A stretch of DNA of 64,000 nt. Source: an uncultured Prevotellaceae bacterium (lineage in GTDB: Bacteria; Bacteroidota; Bacteroidia; Bacteroidales; Bacteroidaceae). A model generated the notes under the pieces. The model searched no databases and had not been told where the DNA came from. It worked only from the letters and a program-made list of their open reading frames with translations. Shown piece after piece: positions 45,253 through 53,997 of the stretch. Position numbers and translations under genes: made by a program. The first letter of the stretch is position 1, and every line of letters begins with the position of its first letter. The DNA lies in contig CAMVIB010000007.1 of assembly GCA_947167455.1 (NCBI GenBank), forward strand, positions 1 through 64,000, given 5' to 3'.

Positions 45253-45837
45253 ATGAAGAACATTATTATCTTTGGTGCTCCCGGTTCGGGCAAAGGCACC
45301 TACAGCGCCGAGATTCAGGAGCGCTACGGCATGGGGCATATCTCTACGGGCGACGTGCTGCGCAACGAGATCAAGCAGGGCACAGAGCTCGGCAAGATTG
45401 CAAAGGACTATATCGACAACGGACAGCTCATACCCGACCAGCTGATGATCGACATCCTGGCGCTGGCCTACGACAGCCACCCTCAGGACAAGGGCGTCAT
45501 CTTCGACGGTTTCCCGCGTACCATACCCCAGGCCGAGGCCCTCAAGCAGATGCTTGCCGCACGTGGCCATGACATGGGCATGATGATAGAACTCATCGTG
45601 GACGAGGACACACTGATGAAGCGCCTGCTGCGCCGCGCCGTGGAGGAAGGCCGTGCCGACGACAACGAGGAGACCATCCGCAAGCGCTTCGCCGTCTATC
45701 ACGCACAGACAGAACCGCTGTCGCTGTGGTTCGCCTCGCAGGGCATACGCCACACCTTCGACTGGAGCATCTGCAAGACCAAGGAGGGCATGCTCGCCGC
45801 CATCTTCAACGAGATAGAGCGCGAGAACGGCCTGTAA
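45253..45837 (+). CDS. adk: Adenylate kinase
   Basis: 194 residues. It interconverts AMP plus ATP with two ADP. Walker A GAPGSGKGT at residues 8-16, AMP-binding HISTGDVLRNEI, PDQLMIDILA, and the family signature GVIFDGFPRTIPQAEAL. The LID is short (RRAVEEGRADDNEETIRKRF), so this is a short-type kinase without the zinc-binding LID insert. The ATG at 45253 is chosen because MKNIIIFGAPGSGKG is the standard N-terminus; the longer open frame overlaps hpt. Confidence 0.96.
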   Translation: MKNIIIFGAPGSGKGTYSAEIQERYGMGHISTGDVLRNEIKQGTELGKIAKDYIDNGQLIPDQLMIDILALAYDSHPQDKGVIFDGFPRTIPQAEALKQMLAARGHDMGMMIELIVDEDTLMKRLLRRAVEEGRADDNEETIRKRFAVYHAQTEPLSLWFASQGIRHTFDWSICKTKEGMLAAIFNEIERENGL

Positions 45838-46270
45838 GCGACACGGGACGTGAGCACACAGAGACGATGCTCCGAAGTGCATATAAGTTCGGAAATATGT
45901 GAAATCTGTGGTTCATCATGAGGAAGCGCCCGACCTTTGGTCGCTTCGACACTTACTTGCTGAGCAAAGAGACCAAAGGTCGGGCGCGAAGAACCGTTCT
46001 CCAGGCGTGGAGCGAGCAGAACTCGAGCGCTTGAAGTGCCAAGCGTCGCAAGCGCCGAGCTGCCAGCTACGCTTCGGCGGACTTGAGGTCAAAGCTGCTC
46101 GATAATAGCCTAAGAGCAAATCAAAGCTAATTTATAGAGCCACCTTGAATCTGTGGAATTCAGAATTAAATTACATGGATTAGGGGCAGAAAAGAATCTG
46201 TGGCATCTGTGAAGTCTGTGGTTCCTCATGATGGACAATTATAAGTAGTTACTCAAGACATAACAGAAAA
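45838..46270. repeat. Repeat-rich intergenic region (direct and inverted repeats)
   Basis: No gene is supported in these 430 bases. A 24-base direct repeat containing TCTGTGGTTC and TCATGA occurs at 45898-45921 and 46208-46231 with two mismatches. Between them lies a perfect 17-bp inverted repeat, GCGCCCGACCTTTGGTC at 45926-45942 and its complement at 45971-45987. The layout (direct repeats outside, inverted repeat inside) suggests an inserted or duplicated element. Confidence 0.7.
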
Positions 46271-47377
46271 GTGAAAACGATAATTAACAATATGGGTCGC
46301 TGCCTTGCGGCAGGGCTTATGCTTGGGCTGGCTGTCAGCACGGCAGCACAGACCGAGGTCAGTGAGTTCCGCCCCGGCGTGACACTCGAGGGCGTGAACT
46401 ACTTCCTGCCGAAGACACGCCTGCGCATGGTGATCGTGGCCGACAAGGCCGTAACCATTCCCGGCGAGTTCGCACAATATGCCAACCGCTACCTGCGGCT
46501 CACCGACGTGCCTGCCGTGGAGACCACGGAATGGAACATCCGCAGCGTTGCCATACAGGCACTTGGGACTCCCGACTCTACGAAGGCTTTCAGCATCAAG
46601 GTCAAGTCCAAGACGTCGGCACCACTGGTGAGCCTGACGCACGACGGCCTGCTGCTGGGTGTGAACACGAGCGTGCAGCCTGACGACGACATGGCACTTC
46701 CCGAACGCGTGCCGGCACCCAAGCCCCTCAACGGTCGCGACTTCATGACGCAGGGCATACTCTCTGCCGGCAGCACGGCGAAGATGGCCCAGCTCACTGC
46801 CGAGGAGATCTATGACATACGCGAGAGCCGCAACGCCCTCATCCGCGGCGAGGCCGACAATACTCCCAAGGACGGTGCTCAGCTGAAGCTGATGCTCGAC
46901 AACATAGACCGGCAGCTCGCTGCCCTGGAGTCGCTCTTCAAAGGGCAGACACTGACGAGCCAGGAGGTGCTGACGCTCGACTACGAACCCGTCGTCGGCG
47001 ACCTGCGGGGACATCACCTGCTCGTGGGGCGCTTCTCGAAACGTCTGGGCCTCGTGGATGCCGACGACCTCAGCGGAGAGCCGTTGCTGCTCGACATAGA
47101 GGCTGTGGGCAACCTGCCGGCCTCCATCCCCGACGAAGACACGGAGCGCAAGAAGGCCAAGATGGAGCAGGGGTTGCGCGTCAACCAGCCTGCCCTCGCC
47201 AAGGTGACGCTCTCGCTGGCAAAGCGCCAGCTCGTGACGACAGAGCTGCCCGTGTGCCAGTTCGGCACCGTGGAGGTGCTCTCGGACATACTCTTCAACA
47301 AGAAGATGGAGACGCGCGTCGTGATGTACCAGCACACCGGCAGCGTGAAGCAGATACAAGGCGAGGCTGACGAGTGA
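46271..47377 (+). CDS. DUF4831 family exported protein
   Basis: 368 residues from a GTG at 46271 (MKTIINNMGRCLAAGLMLGLAVSTAAQ); an ATG at 46292 would also keep the signal peptide, so the start is uncertain. Family blocks: VNYFLPKTRLRMVIVADKAV, PGEFAQYANRYLRLTDV, AYTP-type internal strands replaced by FSIKVKSKTSAPLVSLTHDG, and MLDNIDRQLAALESLFKGQT. I recognise it as DUF4831, a Bacteroidetes family of unknown function, probably periplasmic. It lies 60 bases upstream of the GH105-type hydrolase, same strand; a functional link is unproven. Confidence 0.8.
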   Translation: MKTIINNMGRCLAAGLMLGLAVSTAAQTEVSEFRPGVTLEGVNYFLPKTRLRMVIVADKAVTIPGEFAQYANRYLRLTDVPAVETTEWNIRSVAIQALGTPDSTKAFSIKVKSKTSAPLVSLTHDGLLLGVNTSVQPDDDMALPERVPAPKPLNGRDFMTQGILSAGSTAKMAQLTAEEIYDIRESRNALIRGEADNTPKDGAQLKLMLDNIDRQLAALESLFKGQTLTSQEVLTLDYEPVVGDLRGHHLLVGRFSKRLGLVDADDLSGEPLLLDIEAVGNLPASIPDEDTERKKAKMEQGLRVNQPALAKVTLSLAKRQLVTTELPVCQFGTVEVLSDILFNKKMETRVVMYQHTGSVKQIQGEADE

Positions 47378-47437
47378 GACGGATGCCGGACTTTTGTCGT
47401 GATATACTTACATAACAACTTAGACCATTGACATCCT

Positions 47438-50400
47438 ATGAAAAAGACAATACTTGCCCTGAACATACTCTTGGGGCTCGTTAATACCGCTCATGCCGAC
47501 GACTTCTCGTTCCGCCTGCGCAACGCTCTGGCCTTCGGGCGCAATGGCGAGACTGTCACCGTTGCCGTGCCCGGTGGCACAAACCTCGCGGCATCGTCGC
47601 TCACCGACGAGCACGGCACGGTAGTGCCTTTCGAGGCTGTCGGCGACGAGGCAATACGCTTCCGTGCCACAGTCCCCGCCGGAGCCACTGCCGGCTACAC
47701 CCTGCGCAGCGGCACACCCCAGAAGCCCGCCACGGCAACGTATGTCGCCGTGAAGGTGCCGGCATCGCGAGCCGACATAGCATGGGAGAACGACCTGTGT
47801 GCATATCGTATGTACTCGTCAACGCTGTTGCGCAGCGAGCCCAACACGGCACAGGGTGTCGATGTGTGGTTCAAGAAGATGGGCACACCCGTCATCGACG
47901 AGATGTACCAGCTCTCCAACTACCACAACGAGAGCCAGTGGGGCGTAGATGCATATTCTGTCAACGGCAAGAGGCTGGGATGCGGAGGCACGGCAGTGGT
48001 GGAGAACGGGCACCTGACGATGCACGACCCCTACAGCACATGCAACATCACCGAGCAGTCGGCACTGCACTCGGCATTCACCCTTACTTATAATAATGTT
48101 CGCGCGGGAGGGCAGAACTATGTCAAGACCCTGAAGGTGGAGACGACGGCGGGAGCCGTACTCAACCGCGCCACGCTGCGTATGGAGGGTAGCGACGGCA
48201 CATTGCGCCTGGCCATAGGCATATACCAGCATACTGACATGTCACACCAGCCGCAGGGCGTGGCATACACCGATGAGGCCGGAGTCGTGGGATGGGCAGA
48301 GACGAAGAGCGAAGGCAGCGTCACCAGCGCGGGAGCACGTTTCTATCAGGGTGCCTACGTCCCCGCCGAATATCACCCCACGACACAGGTCATCGACAAC
48401 CACCTGTGCCTCGTGGTGGACTACACCGTGGGCACAGACCTCACCTTCTACTTCGGCGGCGGATGGAGCATCTTCCCCGCAGGCTTATGGGGCAGCGACG
48501 ATGCATGGTTCGACGCACTGGCACAGTTCAAGCAGTGCGAGCAGGCACCACTCGTGGCCACCTCGGCAACGACACTCCCCTCGCAGGGCGATGTCATAGA
48601 CATCATACACCTCGTCAACCAGACATGGCAGACTCTGCACCCGACGCATGGCGACTACTTCTGGAACCGGGCTGTGTATCATATCGGCAATATGGCCGCA
48701 TACGATGTCACGGCAGATGCCACCTTCAAGGACTTCTCTACAGCATGGGCAGAGAAGAGCAACTGGTGGGGCGCCACGGGCAAGGACAAGAGCCGATGGA
48801 AATACACACCCTACGGCGAGGGTGCCGACTTCGTGCTCTTCGGCGACAACCAGGTGTGCTTCCAGGTGTATATAGACCTCTTCAACCTCGACCCCGCACA
48901 CGACCAGAAGAAGATAGAGCGTGCGCTGGAGGTGATGGGCCATGAGATCTCGACGTCCAACAACGACTACCTGTGGTGGGTGGACGGACTGTTCATGGTG
49001 ATGCCCATCATGACGAAGCTCTACAAAGTCACTGGCAATCAGGCATATCTCGACAAGATGTACAAGTACTGGCAGTATGCCAACTCCATCATGTATGACA
49101 CGGAGACGGGGCTCTACTTCCGAGATGCCAAGTACGTATATCCTGCCCACAAGACCAACTCTGGCAAGAAGGACTTCTGGGCACGTGGCGACGGGTGGAT
49201 CTTCGCTGCCTTCGCCAAGGTGCTTGCCGACCTGCCCGCCACCGACGCACATCGCCAGGAGTACGTCACCTACTACCAACGTATGGCGGTAGCCCTGAAG
49301 CAATGCCAGCAGGCAGAGGGCTACTGGACACGCTCGCTGCTCGACCCGGCACAGGCTCCGGGACGCGAGACGAGCGGCACGGCACTCTTCGCCTACGGAT
49401 ATGCATGGGGCATCAACAACGGCATACTCTCTGAGATGGAGTACGGCGCCACACTCGAACGCGCGTGGAAGTATCTCTCCACCACAGCCCTGCAGGCCGA
49501 CGGCACGGTGGGCTACATACAGCCCATCGGCGAGAATGCCAGCCCCAACACCACCGTCAAGGCTACCGACTATCATGACTTCGGCGTCGGAGCATATCTG
49601 CTGGCAGCATCGGAGGTGAGCAGATATGCCGTGCGCGGCGGAGACCTTCCCAAGCTGCGCCTCTCGGGCGTGACCCTCGACAACAAGTCGCAGATCACGG
49701 TACGCTTCAACCTTCAGCCCAATGCCTCGGAGGCAAGGCAGGAATACTGCTACCTCATCGACGGCACGCCGGTGGAGGCTGAGGAGATCTCCGTGCAGCA
49801 GGACAACAGCGTCATCATCACCCTGGCCGACTCGCTCGACTACGGGCGCTACACGTTCAGCGTCACATCCTTGCACAGCGCCGAAGGGGGCGTGCTGGCG
49901 CAGAACCAGGAGCGCGTCATCATGCGCACGGTGCCTCTCGACGCTCCGCATACGGGAATCACCATCACCGCCATAGGCTCGCAGACGGGAAATCCGCATG
50001 GCAACGTCAACGACGGCAAGCTGAGCACACGATGGAGCCAGGAGGGCAACAACCAGTGGATACGCTTCGACCTTAAGACTCCGAAGCTCGTCTATGCTGT
50101 TGACGTGGCCTTCTACAACGGCGACTCGCGCGTGTTCTACTTCAAGGTGCAGACTTCCGACAACGGCATAACATGGACGGATGCCACGGGCGACCTCGTC
50201 TCCTCGGGCACCACCAACGAGCTCGAACGCTACCGCCTGCCTGAGGCCGTGACATGTCGCTATGTGCGCCTGCAGTGCAGCGGCAACTCCACCAACAAGT
50301 GGAACAGCCCGACAGAGATACGCATCCGCTACACCTCACCCGTGGGCATCGACAGCGCAGACGAGGTGACAGACAGACCGACATCCGACGACGCCATCTA

Positions 50401-50500
50401 TGACCTCAACGGACGTTTCCTCGGCAGAGGAGCCGATGCTCTGAACTCATTGCCGCGCGGCATATATGTCGTGGGCGGACGTAAGGTGACACGCAGGTAG
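47438..50500 (+). CDS. Secreted multidomain hydrolase: DUF4861 + GH105/GH88-type + F5/8 C domain + C-terminal sorting tail
   Basis: 1,020 residues. Signal MKKTILALNILLGLVNTAHA. About 25-370: DUF4861-like beta domain (AWENDLCAYRMYSS, VDVWFKKMGTPVID, LYFRD follows later). About 380-730: alpha/alpha barrel of unsaturated rhamnogalacturonyl hydrolases, with WWVDGLFMVMP near 513, ARGDGWIFAAFAKVL near 582 and GTALFAYGYAWGI near 647. About 850-960: discoidin/F5-8 type C fold (WIRFDLKTPKLVYAVDVAFY, CRYVRLQC). The end, IYDLNGRFLG to LPRGIYVVGGRKVTR, resembles the giant protein's C-terminus. It would remove unsaturated uronic residues from pectin-type fragments outside the cell (family knowledge). No SusCD partner is in view. 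Confidence 0.87.
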   Translation: MKKTILALNILLGLVNTAHADDFSFRLRNALAFGRNGETVTVAVPGGTNLAASSLTDEHGTVVPFEAVGDEAIRFRATVPAGATAGYTLRSGTPQKPATATYVAVKVPASRADIAWENDLCAYRMYSSTLLRSEPNTAQGVDVWFKKMGTPVIDEMYQLSNYHNESQWGVDAYSVNGKRLGCGGTAVVENGHLTMHDPYSTCNITEQSALHSAFTLTYNNVRAGGQNYVKTLKVETTAGAVLNRATLRMEGSDGTLRLAIGIYQHTDMSHQPQGVAYTDEAGVVGWAETKSEGSVTSAGARFYQGAYVPAEYHPTTQVIDNHLCLVVDYTVGTDLTFYFGGGWSIFPAGLWGSDDAWFDALAQFKQCEQAPLVATSATTLPSQGDVIDIIHLVNQTWQTLHPTHGDYFWNRAVYHIGNMAAYDVTADATFKDFSTAWAEKSNWWGATGKDKSRWKYTPYGEGADFVLFGDNQVCFQVYIDLFNLDPAHDQKKIERALEVMGHEISTSNNDYLWWVDGLFMVMPIMTKLYKVTGNQAYLDKMYKYWQYANSIMYDTETGLYFRDAKYVYPAHKTNSGKKDFWARGDGWIFAAFAKVLADLPATDAHRQEYVTYYQRMAVALKQCQQAEGYWTRSLLDPAQAPGRETSGTALFAYGYAWGINNGILSEMEYGATLERAWKYLSTTALQADGTVGYIQPIGENASPNTTVKATDYHDFGVGAYLLAASEVSRYAVRGGDLPKLRLSGVTLDNKSQITVRFNLQPNASEARQEYCYLIDGTPVEAEEISVQQDNSVIITLADSLDYGRYTFSVTSLHSAEGGVLAQNQERVIMRTVPLDAPHTGITITAIGSQTGNPHGNVNDGKLSTRWSQEGNNQWIRFDLKTPKLVYAVDVAFYNGDSRVFYFKVQTSDNGITWTDATGDLVSSGTTNELERYRLPEAVTCRYVRLQCSGNSTNKWNSPTEIRIRYTSPVGIDSADEVTDRPTSDDAIYDLNGRFLGRGADALNSLPRGIYVVGGRKVTRR

Positions 50501-50532
50501 GCGCACAGCGCTCGACTTAATCTGAATTAGTA

Positions 50533-51156
50533 ATGCTCTCACATTTTTCGCATACACACCAAGCCCCAAGGGCGCAGGGACGTAGCACGCTACGCCCCTG
50601 CGCCCTGCTCTTTGCTCTCCTCCTTGCCCTTTGTGCCAATGCCCAGACAGGACTGAAGAAGGTGTATGACGAGGAGATTAATCCCCTCGAACAGATAGAC
50701 CAGACTGTAGCAAGGGCAAAGTCTGAAGGTAAGTTCGTAATCTGTCAGGTAGGCGGGAACTGGTGCCCGTGGTGCCTGCGCTTTGCCGACTTCATAACGA
50801 ATGACACTGCCGTCAGCAAGGTCATCAGCGACAACTTCGAGTATATCCACGTAAACTACAACCCGCGACGCTCTGCCTCCGTCACCCCACGTGCGGAAGC
50901 TGCTGTGACGTCCGGCAATGATGGTCAGCACCAGCCAGACTCTGCCGCTGCACCTCGCCAAGACCAGGCCGCGGCTTTGATGGCGCGGCTGAATAACTGC
51001 GGACGCTTTGGCTTCCCCGTGTTCGTGGTCCTTGACGAAGAGGGTAGGGTGGTGCATATCCAAGACTCAAGCTTCCTGGAGGAAGGCAAAGGCTACAACC
51101 ATGAAAAAGTGCTGCGATTCTTCAAGAGCTGGACTCCGGGAGCCGTGAGACAGTAA
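50533..51156 (+). CDS. Exported thioredoxin-fold protein
   Basis: 207 residues. The hydrophobic signal (CALLFALLLALCANAQ) is preceded by an unusual 20-residue arm encoded by a palindrome. The redox motif is NWCPWCLRF (Cys-Pro-Trp-Cys) near residue 77, and the cis-Pro region is GFPVFVVLDEEGRV. DUF255/thioredoxin_7-like features: KVYDEEINPLEQIDQTVARA before the motif. Residues about 115-145 are an Ala/Gln/Ser-rich insertion between fold elements. It probably works in the periplasm as a disulfide reductase or isomerase. Same strand as the hydrolase, 32 bases after its stop. Confidence 0.85.
   Translation: MLSHFSHTHQAPRAQGRSTLRPCALLFALLLALCANAQTGLKKVYDEEINPLEQIDQTVARAKSEGKFVICQVGGNWCPWCLRFADFITNDTAVSKVISDNFEYIHVNYNPRRSASVTPRAEAAVTSGNDGQHQPDSAAAPRQDQAAALMARLNNCGRFGFPVFVVLDEEGRVVHIQDSSFLEEGKGYNHEKVLRFFKSWTPGAVRQ
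50570..50605. repeat. 36-bp palindrome inside the thioredoxin-like gene
   Basis: Arms of 17 bases, GGGCGCAGGGACGTAGC and its complement with one mismatch, separated by two bases. It is read in frame just before the signal-peptide core. Confidence 0.85.
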
Positions 51157-51259
51157 TACCATCGGCGTAGTTCATTACGTAAATCAATCATTCCGTGACC
51201 ACCGAATAATCCACAGACCCTGTCTGGCACCCATGAAGACCCACGTTGTAGATACGCCG

Positions 51260-51296
51260 GCCCCCCAGCCCCCTGAAGGGGGAGTTCCTGGGTATA
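51260..51296 (+). repeat. Dispersed CAGCCCCCTGAAGGGG repeat, solitary copy
   Basis: A 22-base core with CAGCCCCCTGAAGGGG followed by GAGTTCCTGGGTATA. The same core and the same extension occur at 61174-61210, 10 kb away. Confidence 0.9.
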
Positions 51297-51375
51297 GCCT
51301 TTTCCACCTCATTTTATCGTAACCATCCGACTGACAAAATGGCGAACCAAAACACGCTGACTATCAGGGTATAGC

Positions 51376-51457
51376 AATAGTAGGTCTTTTAGGCGGTAAA
51401 AGACCTGCTATTACCGTGTAAAAGACCTACTATCAGGCGGTAAAAGACCTACTATCA
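51376..51457. repeat. 22-bp tandem repeat (x3) with inverted copy
   Basis: Units at 51392, 51414 and 51436 share GTAAAAGACCT and CTAT. Immediately upstream AATAGTAGGTCTTTTA (51376-51391) is the inverse of the first unit, so the first copy forms a hairpin with it. No spacers of CRISPR type. Confidence 0.85.
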
Positions 51458-51528
51458 GGACGCAATAGTTATGCTGTCATTTAGGCAGACCGTAACCGGC
51501 TCTTTCTGACAGCATTTTTAGGCTGTCG

Positions 51529-52887
51529 TCACTTGGCGTTTTTCTCTTTTTCATCATGTGCGCTCATGTTCTTGATGAACAGATCGACAAGATGTTTCGT
51601 TATGAAGGTATGACGTACGGCATGGCGCGCCTTGTCTGCCAATGAATCTCCGTCGTCGTCAGACGGGGTGACCGTCTCTGCTGCTATCACTTCCTGCTCG
51701 CGCTTGTCCATCTTAGCACGGAAGCTGTCTGAAACGTGGCTGTAGAGGAAGTTATAGCTTGGTATTGCCGCCTTCATGATGTAAGGAGTGAGGAAGGTGG
51801 TCACTACACTGGATGCCACGATGATAGGATAGATCATAGGATTCAAGACTCCGAGGCTGGCACCCAGCCCGGCGATGATGAATGAGAACTCGCCGATCTG
51901 CACGAATGAGAAGCTGGTAAGCATAGAGTCGCGCATGGTCTGTCCGCCCCACCAGCAGCCCAGAGTGGCAAAGACAATCATACCGACGATGATTATGACG
52001 CTGACATAGATGATGCTCATCCAGTATTGCGCCACTGAAGCCGGGTCTATCAGCATGCCCACAGAGATGAAGAAGATGGCTGCGAAGACGTTCTTCAGCG
52101 GCGACATCAGCTTCTCAATACGGTGCGCCTCCACCGTCTCGGCAAGTATAGAACCCATGACGAAGGCTCCGAGAGCACTGCTGAAGCCTGCTTCCTCTGC
52201 CGTCAGCACCATGCCCAGGCAGAGACCCAGGGAGAGGATGATGAGTGTCTCGTCATTCAGATGGTCTTTCACTTTGCGTATCAGCGTGGGGATAATCAGT
52301 ATTCCGCATACGAACCATGCCACAAGGGTAATGACAAGATTGACAACCTTGCTTGCCAGTTCGGCACCCTCGAACTGATGTCGTATGGCTATGCTGGAGA
52401 GCAACACCATCAGCACCACAGCCACCACATCCTCAACGATGAGGATGCTGGTAGCGCCCTTGACAAAGCGCTCCTTGCTCATGCCAGCCTCGTCAATGGC
52501 TTTCATCACGATAGTGGTGCTCGACATACAGAGCATCCCTGCCAGGAAGAGGGAGTTGACCATGTCAAATCCGGCATCTATGCCCACCAGATAGCCACAG
52601 CACATCATGCCTCCGATGATTGTCAAGGCGCCTATTGCCGCCACCTTGCCGCTGCTGATGAGGTTCTTCAGTCGGAACTCCAGGCCGATGCAGAACAACA
52701 CGAAGAGCACGCCGATGTCGCCCCATTGCTTCACGTTGTCGGCATTGACAAACTTCTCGCCGGAAAGATGCGGACCTATCAGGACACCCGCGACGATATA
52801 ACCCAGCACCACGGGCTGCTTTAAGAACTTGAACACGATGCTGACTACCGCCGCCGTGATCATCAATACGTATAAATCTTGTACCAT
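51529..52887 (-). CDS. CPA2-type cation/proton antiporter (KefB/NapA-like)
   Basis: 452 residues with about 11-12 membrane helices. Family blocks: KFLKQPVVLGYIVAGVLIGP, GVLFVLFCIGLEFRLKNL, LAGMLCMSSTTIVMKAIDEA, SILIVEDVVAVVLMVLLSS (the Glu-Asp of the ion path), EEAGFSSALGAFVMGSILAE, NVFAAIFFISVGMLIDP and SFVQIGEFSFIIAGLGASLG. It exchanges sodium or potassium for protons at the inner membrane. The cytoplasmic tail is short and charged (DKREQEVIAAETVTPSDDDG) and lacks the TrkA/RCK regulatory domain that many Bacteroidetes homologues have. It is the last conserved-looking gene before the accessory strip. Confidence 0.9.
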   Translation of the reverse strand: MVQDLYVLMITAAVVSIVFKFLKQPVVLGYIVAGVLIGPHLSGEKFVNADNVKQWGDIGVLFVLFCIGLEFRLKNLISSGKVAAIGALTIIGGMMCCGYLVGIDAGFDMVNSLFLAGMLCMSSTTIVMKAIDEAGMSKERFVKGATSILIVEDVVAVVLMVLLSSIAIRHQFEGAELASKVVNLVITLVAWFVCGILIIPTLIRKVKDHLNDETLIILSLGLCLGMVLTAEEAGFSSALGAFVMGSILAETVEAHRIEKLMSPLKNVFAAIFFISVGMLIDPASVAQYWMSIIYVSVIIIVGMIVFATLGCWWGGQTMRDSMLTSFSFVQIGEFSFIIAGLGASLGVLNPMIYPIIVASSVVTTFLTPYIMKAAIPSYNFLYSHVSDSFRAKMDKREQEVIAAETVTPSDDDGDSLADKARHAVRHTFITKHLVDLFIKNMSAHDEKEKNAK

Positions 52888-52965
52888 ACTTTAATTATAT
52901 ATTTAGAAATTTTGCATGTATTTAAGGACAACAGACTTCAGGAGTGTGTGGGATTCGTATGGGTG

Positions 52966-52973
52966 CAAATTTA
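52966..52973 (-). promoter_or_regulatory. Promoter -7 element for the antiporter
   Basis: TAAATTTG on the minus strand, 79 bases before the ATG at 52887. The -33 element is poor. Confidence 0.4.
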
Positions 52974-53096
52974 CATCTTTTTTCCGAGACAATAATCTTT
53001 TATGGTCAGCAATTAACATTCTTTCGCATCACGACGTACCAATTATTATCATTTTGGGGGACAAACACATCACGAAACCTCACAAAAAATCTTTAT

Positions 53097-53720
53097 GATT
53101 ATCCGCCATCGTACCGCCAAATTTTCGTGCAGTGCTATGGGTCTGCCCAACTTCTAGCACACATATATTAATATAATAGGTAAAACATTTGGAGAATGGA
53201 ATCAAAATGATTGCCTTTGCGGCGCATTTGTAACAATAGTACACCATGAAGTTATTTGATTTTAACAAGTATTTCCCCGACGAAACGGCTTGCCGCAAGG
53301 TATTTAAGGAAATGAGGGACCGCGAGGGTGTGACGTGTCAGCACTGCGGTTCTCACGATGTGGTATGGCTGGAGAGCAAGCAGCAGTATCAGTGCAAGCA
53401 TTGTCGCCACCGCACGACGCTCCGAAGCGGCACGGTGATGCACGGCTCCAAGTTACCATTCATGTATTGGTTCATCGCTATGCACCTGCTGACGGCTACG
53501 AAGAAGAGTATATCGGCAGCGGAGCTTCAGCGGCAATTAGGGCACAAGCGGTATCAGCCAATCTGGGAAATGATGCACAAGTTGCGCTCGGTGATGGGCA
53601 AGCGCGATGACAAATATACACTTAAAGGCAACATTGAACTGGACGAAGGTTTCTTTTCCACTGAAACGCCGGACGCTCAGAAACAAGAGAAGCTGAAGGC
53701 CGGAGCAGGCAGCCAGAAGA
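53097..53720 (+). mobile_element. IS1595-family insertion sequence, truncated at 3' end
   Basis: The left boundary is set by a 22-base end starting GATTATCCGCCATCGTAC, which matches the MITE ends at 36372 and 36605 at all but two or three positions. The transposase frame (53246) follows after 150 bases and breaks off near 53720, where the sequence becomes the antisense of a neighbouring gene. No right end was found, so the element cannot move by itself. Confidence 0.65.
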
Positions 53721-53758
53721 ATATCTTTCGTTTGATCCAACCTTTCAACCGATTGTAG
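53246..53758 (+). pseudogene. IS1595-family (ISXO2-like) transposase fragment
   Basis: 170 residues where about 300 are expected. The N-terminal zinc ribbon is complete: CQHCGSHDVVWLESKQQYQC and CKHCRHRTTLRSGT. Then KLPFMYWFIAMHLLTATKKS and the first catalytic acidic residue in GNIELDEGFFSTETPDAQK. Family-like sequence ends at KAGAGSQKN (about 53720). The remaining IFRLIQPFNRL is read from the opposite strand of the adjacent membrane-protein gene. The rest of the DDE domain is missing, so it is inactive. Confidence 0.88.
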
Positions 53759-53997
53759 CCCTCAACCCCAAGGATAGTGATACCTCCATACTGACAAGTC
53801 TTAGCCAGCCCGAAGAGGACAGTCCATAACACACCCTTTGCGGCAGCACTGATTGGGAGTAGCATTTGGGCAAAAGAAAAAATGTAGAAAGGTATGCAGC
53901 ACAGAAGCACTATGACACCTGTCCTGAATGATAGAGATTGCAGCCACATCTTGACCTTATCCCAAGTTCCCTTTATTGCTTGCCCTACCTTACTCAC
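53677..53997 (-). CDS. Small membrane protein, 3' end altered by the IS junction
   Basis: 106 residues from a GTG at 53997 (MSKVGQAIKGTWDKVKMWLQ), with two hydrophobic segments (GVIVLLCCIPFYIFSFAQML and AKGVLWTVLFGLAKTCQYGG). The last about 15 residues (IFFWLPAPAFSFSCF) come from antisense IS1595 sequence, so the native protein was probably about 90 residues. I do not recognise a named family, though similar short Bacteroidetes membrane proteins exist. It overlaps the 3' end of the wbuC-like gene. Confidence 0.6.
   Translation of the reverse strand: MSKVGQAIKGTWDKVKMWLQSLSFRTGVIVLLCCIPFYIFSFAQMLLPISAAAKGVLWTVLFGLAKTCQYGGITILGVEGYNRLKGWIKRKIFFWLPAPAFSFSCF

Larger units (their letters stand above)
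51157..51528. other. Repeat-filled intergenic region before the antiporter gene (convergent)
   Basis: No gene is supported. It contains a dispersed G/C-rich repeat (51260-51296), a 22-bp tandem repeat with an inverted copy (51376-51457), and an inverted repeat ATGCTGTCA / TGACAGCAT (51471-51479 and 51507-51515) followed on the plus strand by TTTTTA, a possible weak terminator. Confidence 0.6.

Noticed and set aside
48485-49999. 504-codon minus-strand open frame
   Set aside because: Antisense to the GH105-type hydrolase, with no recognisable family; the plus strand carries the catalytic motifs.
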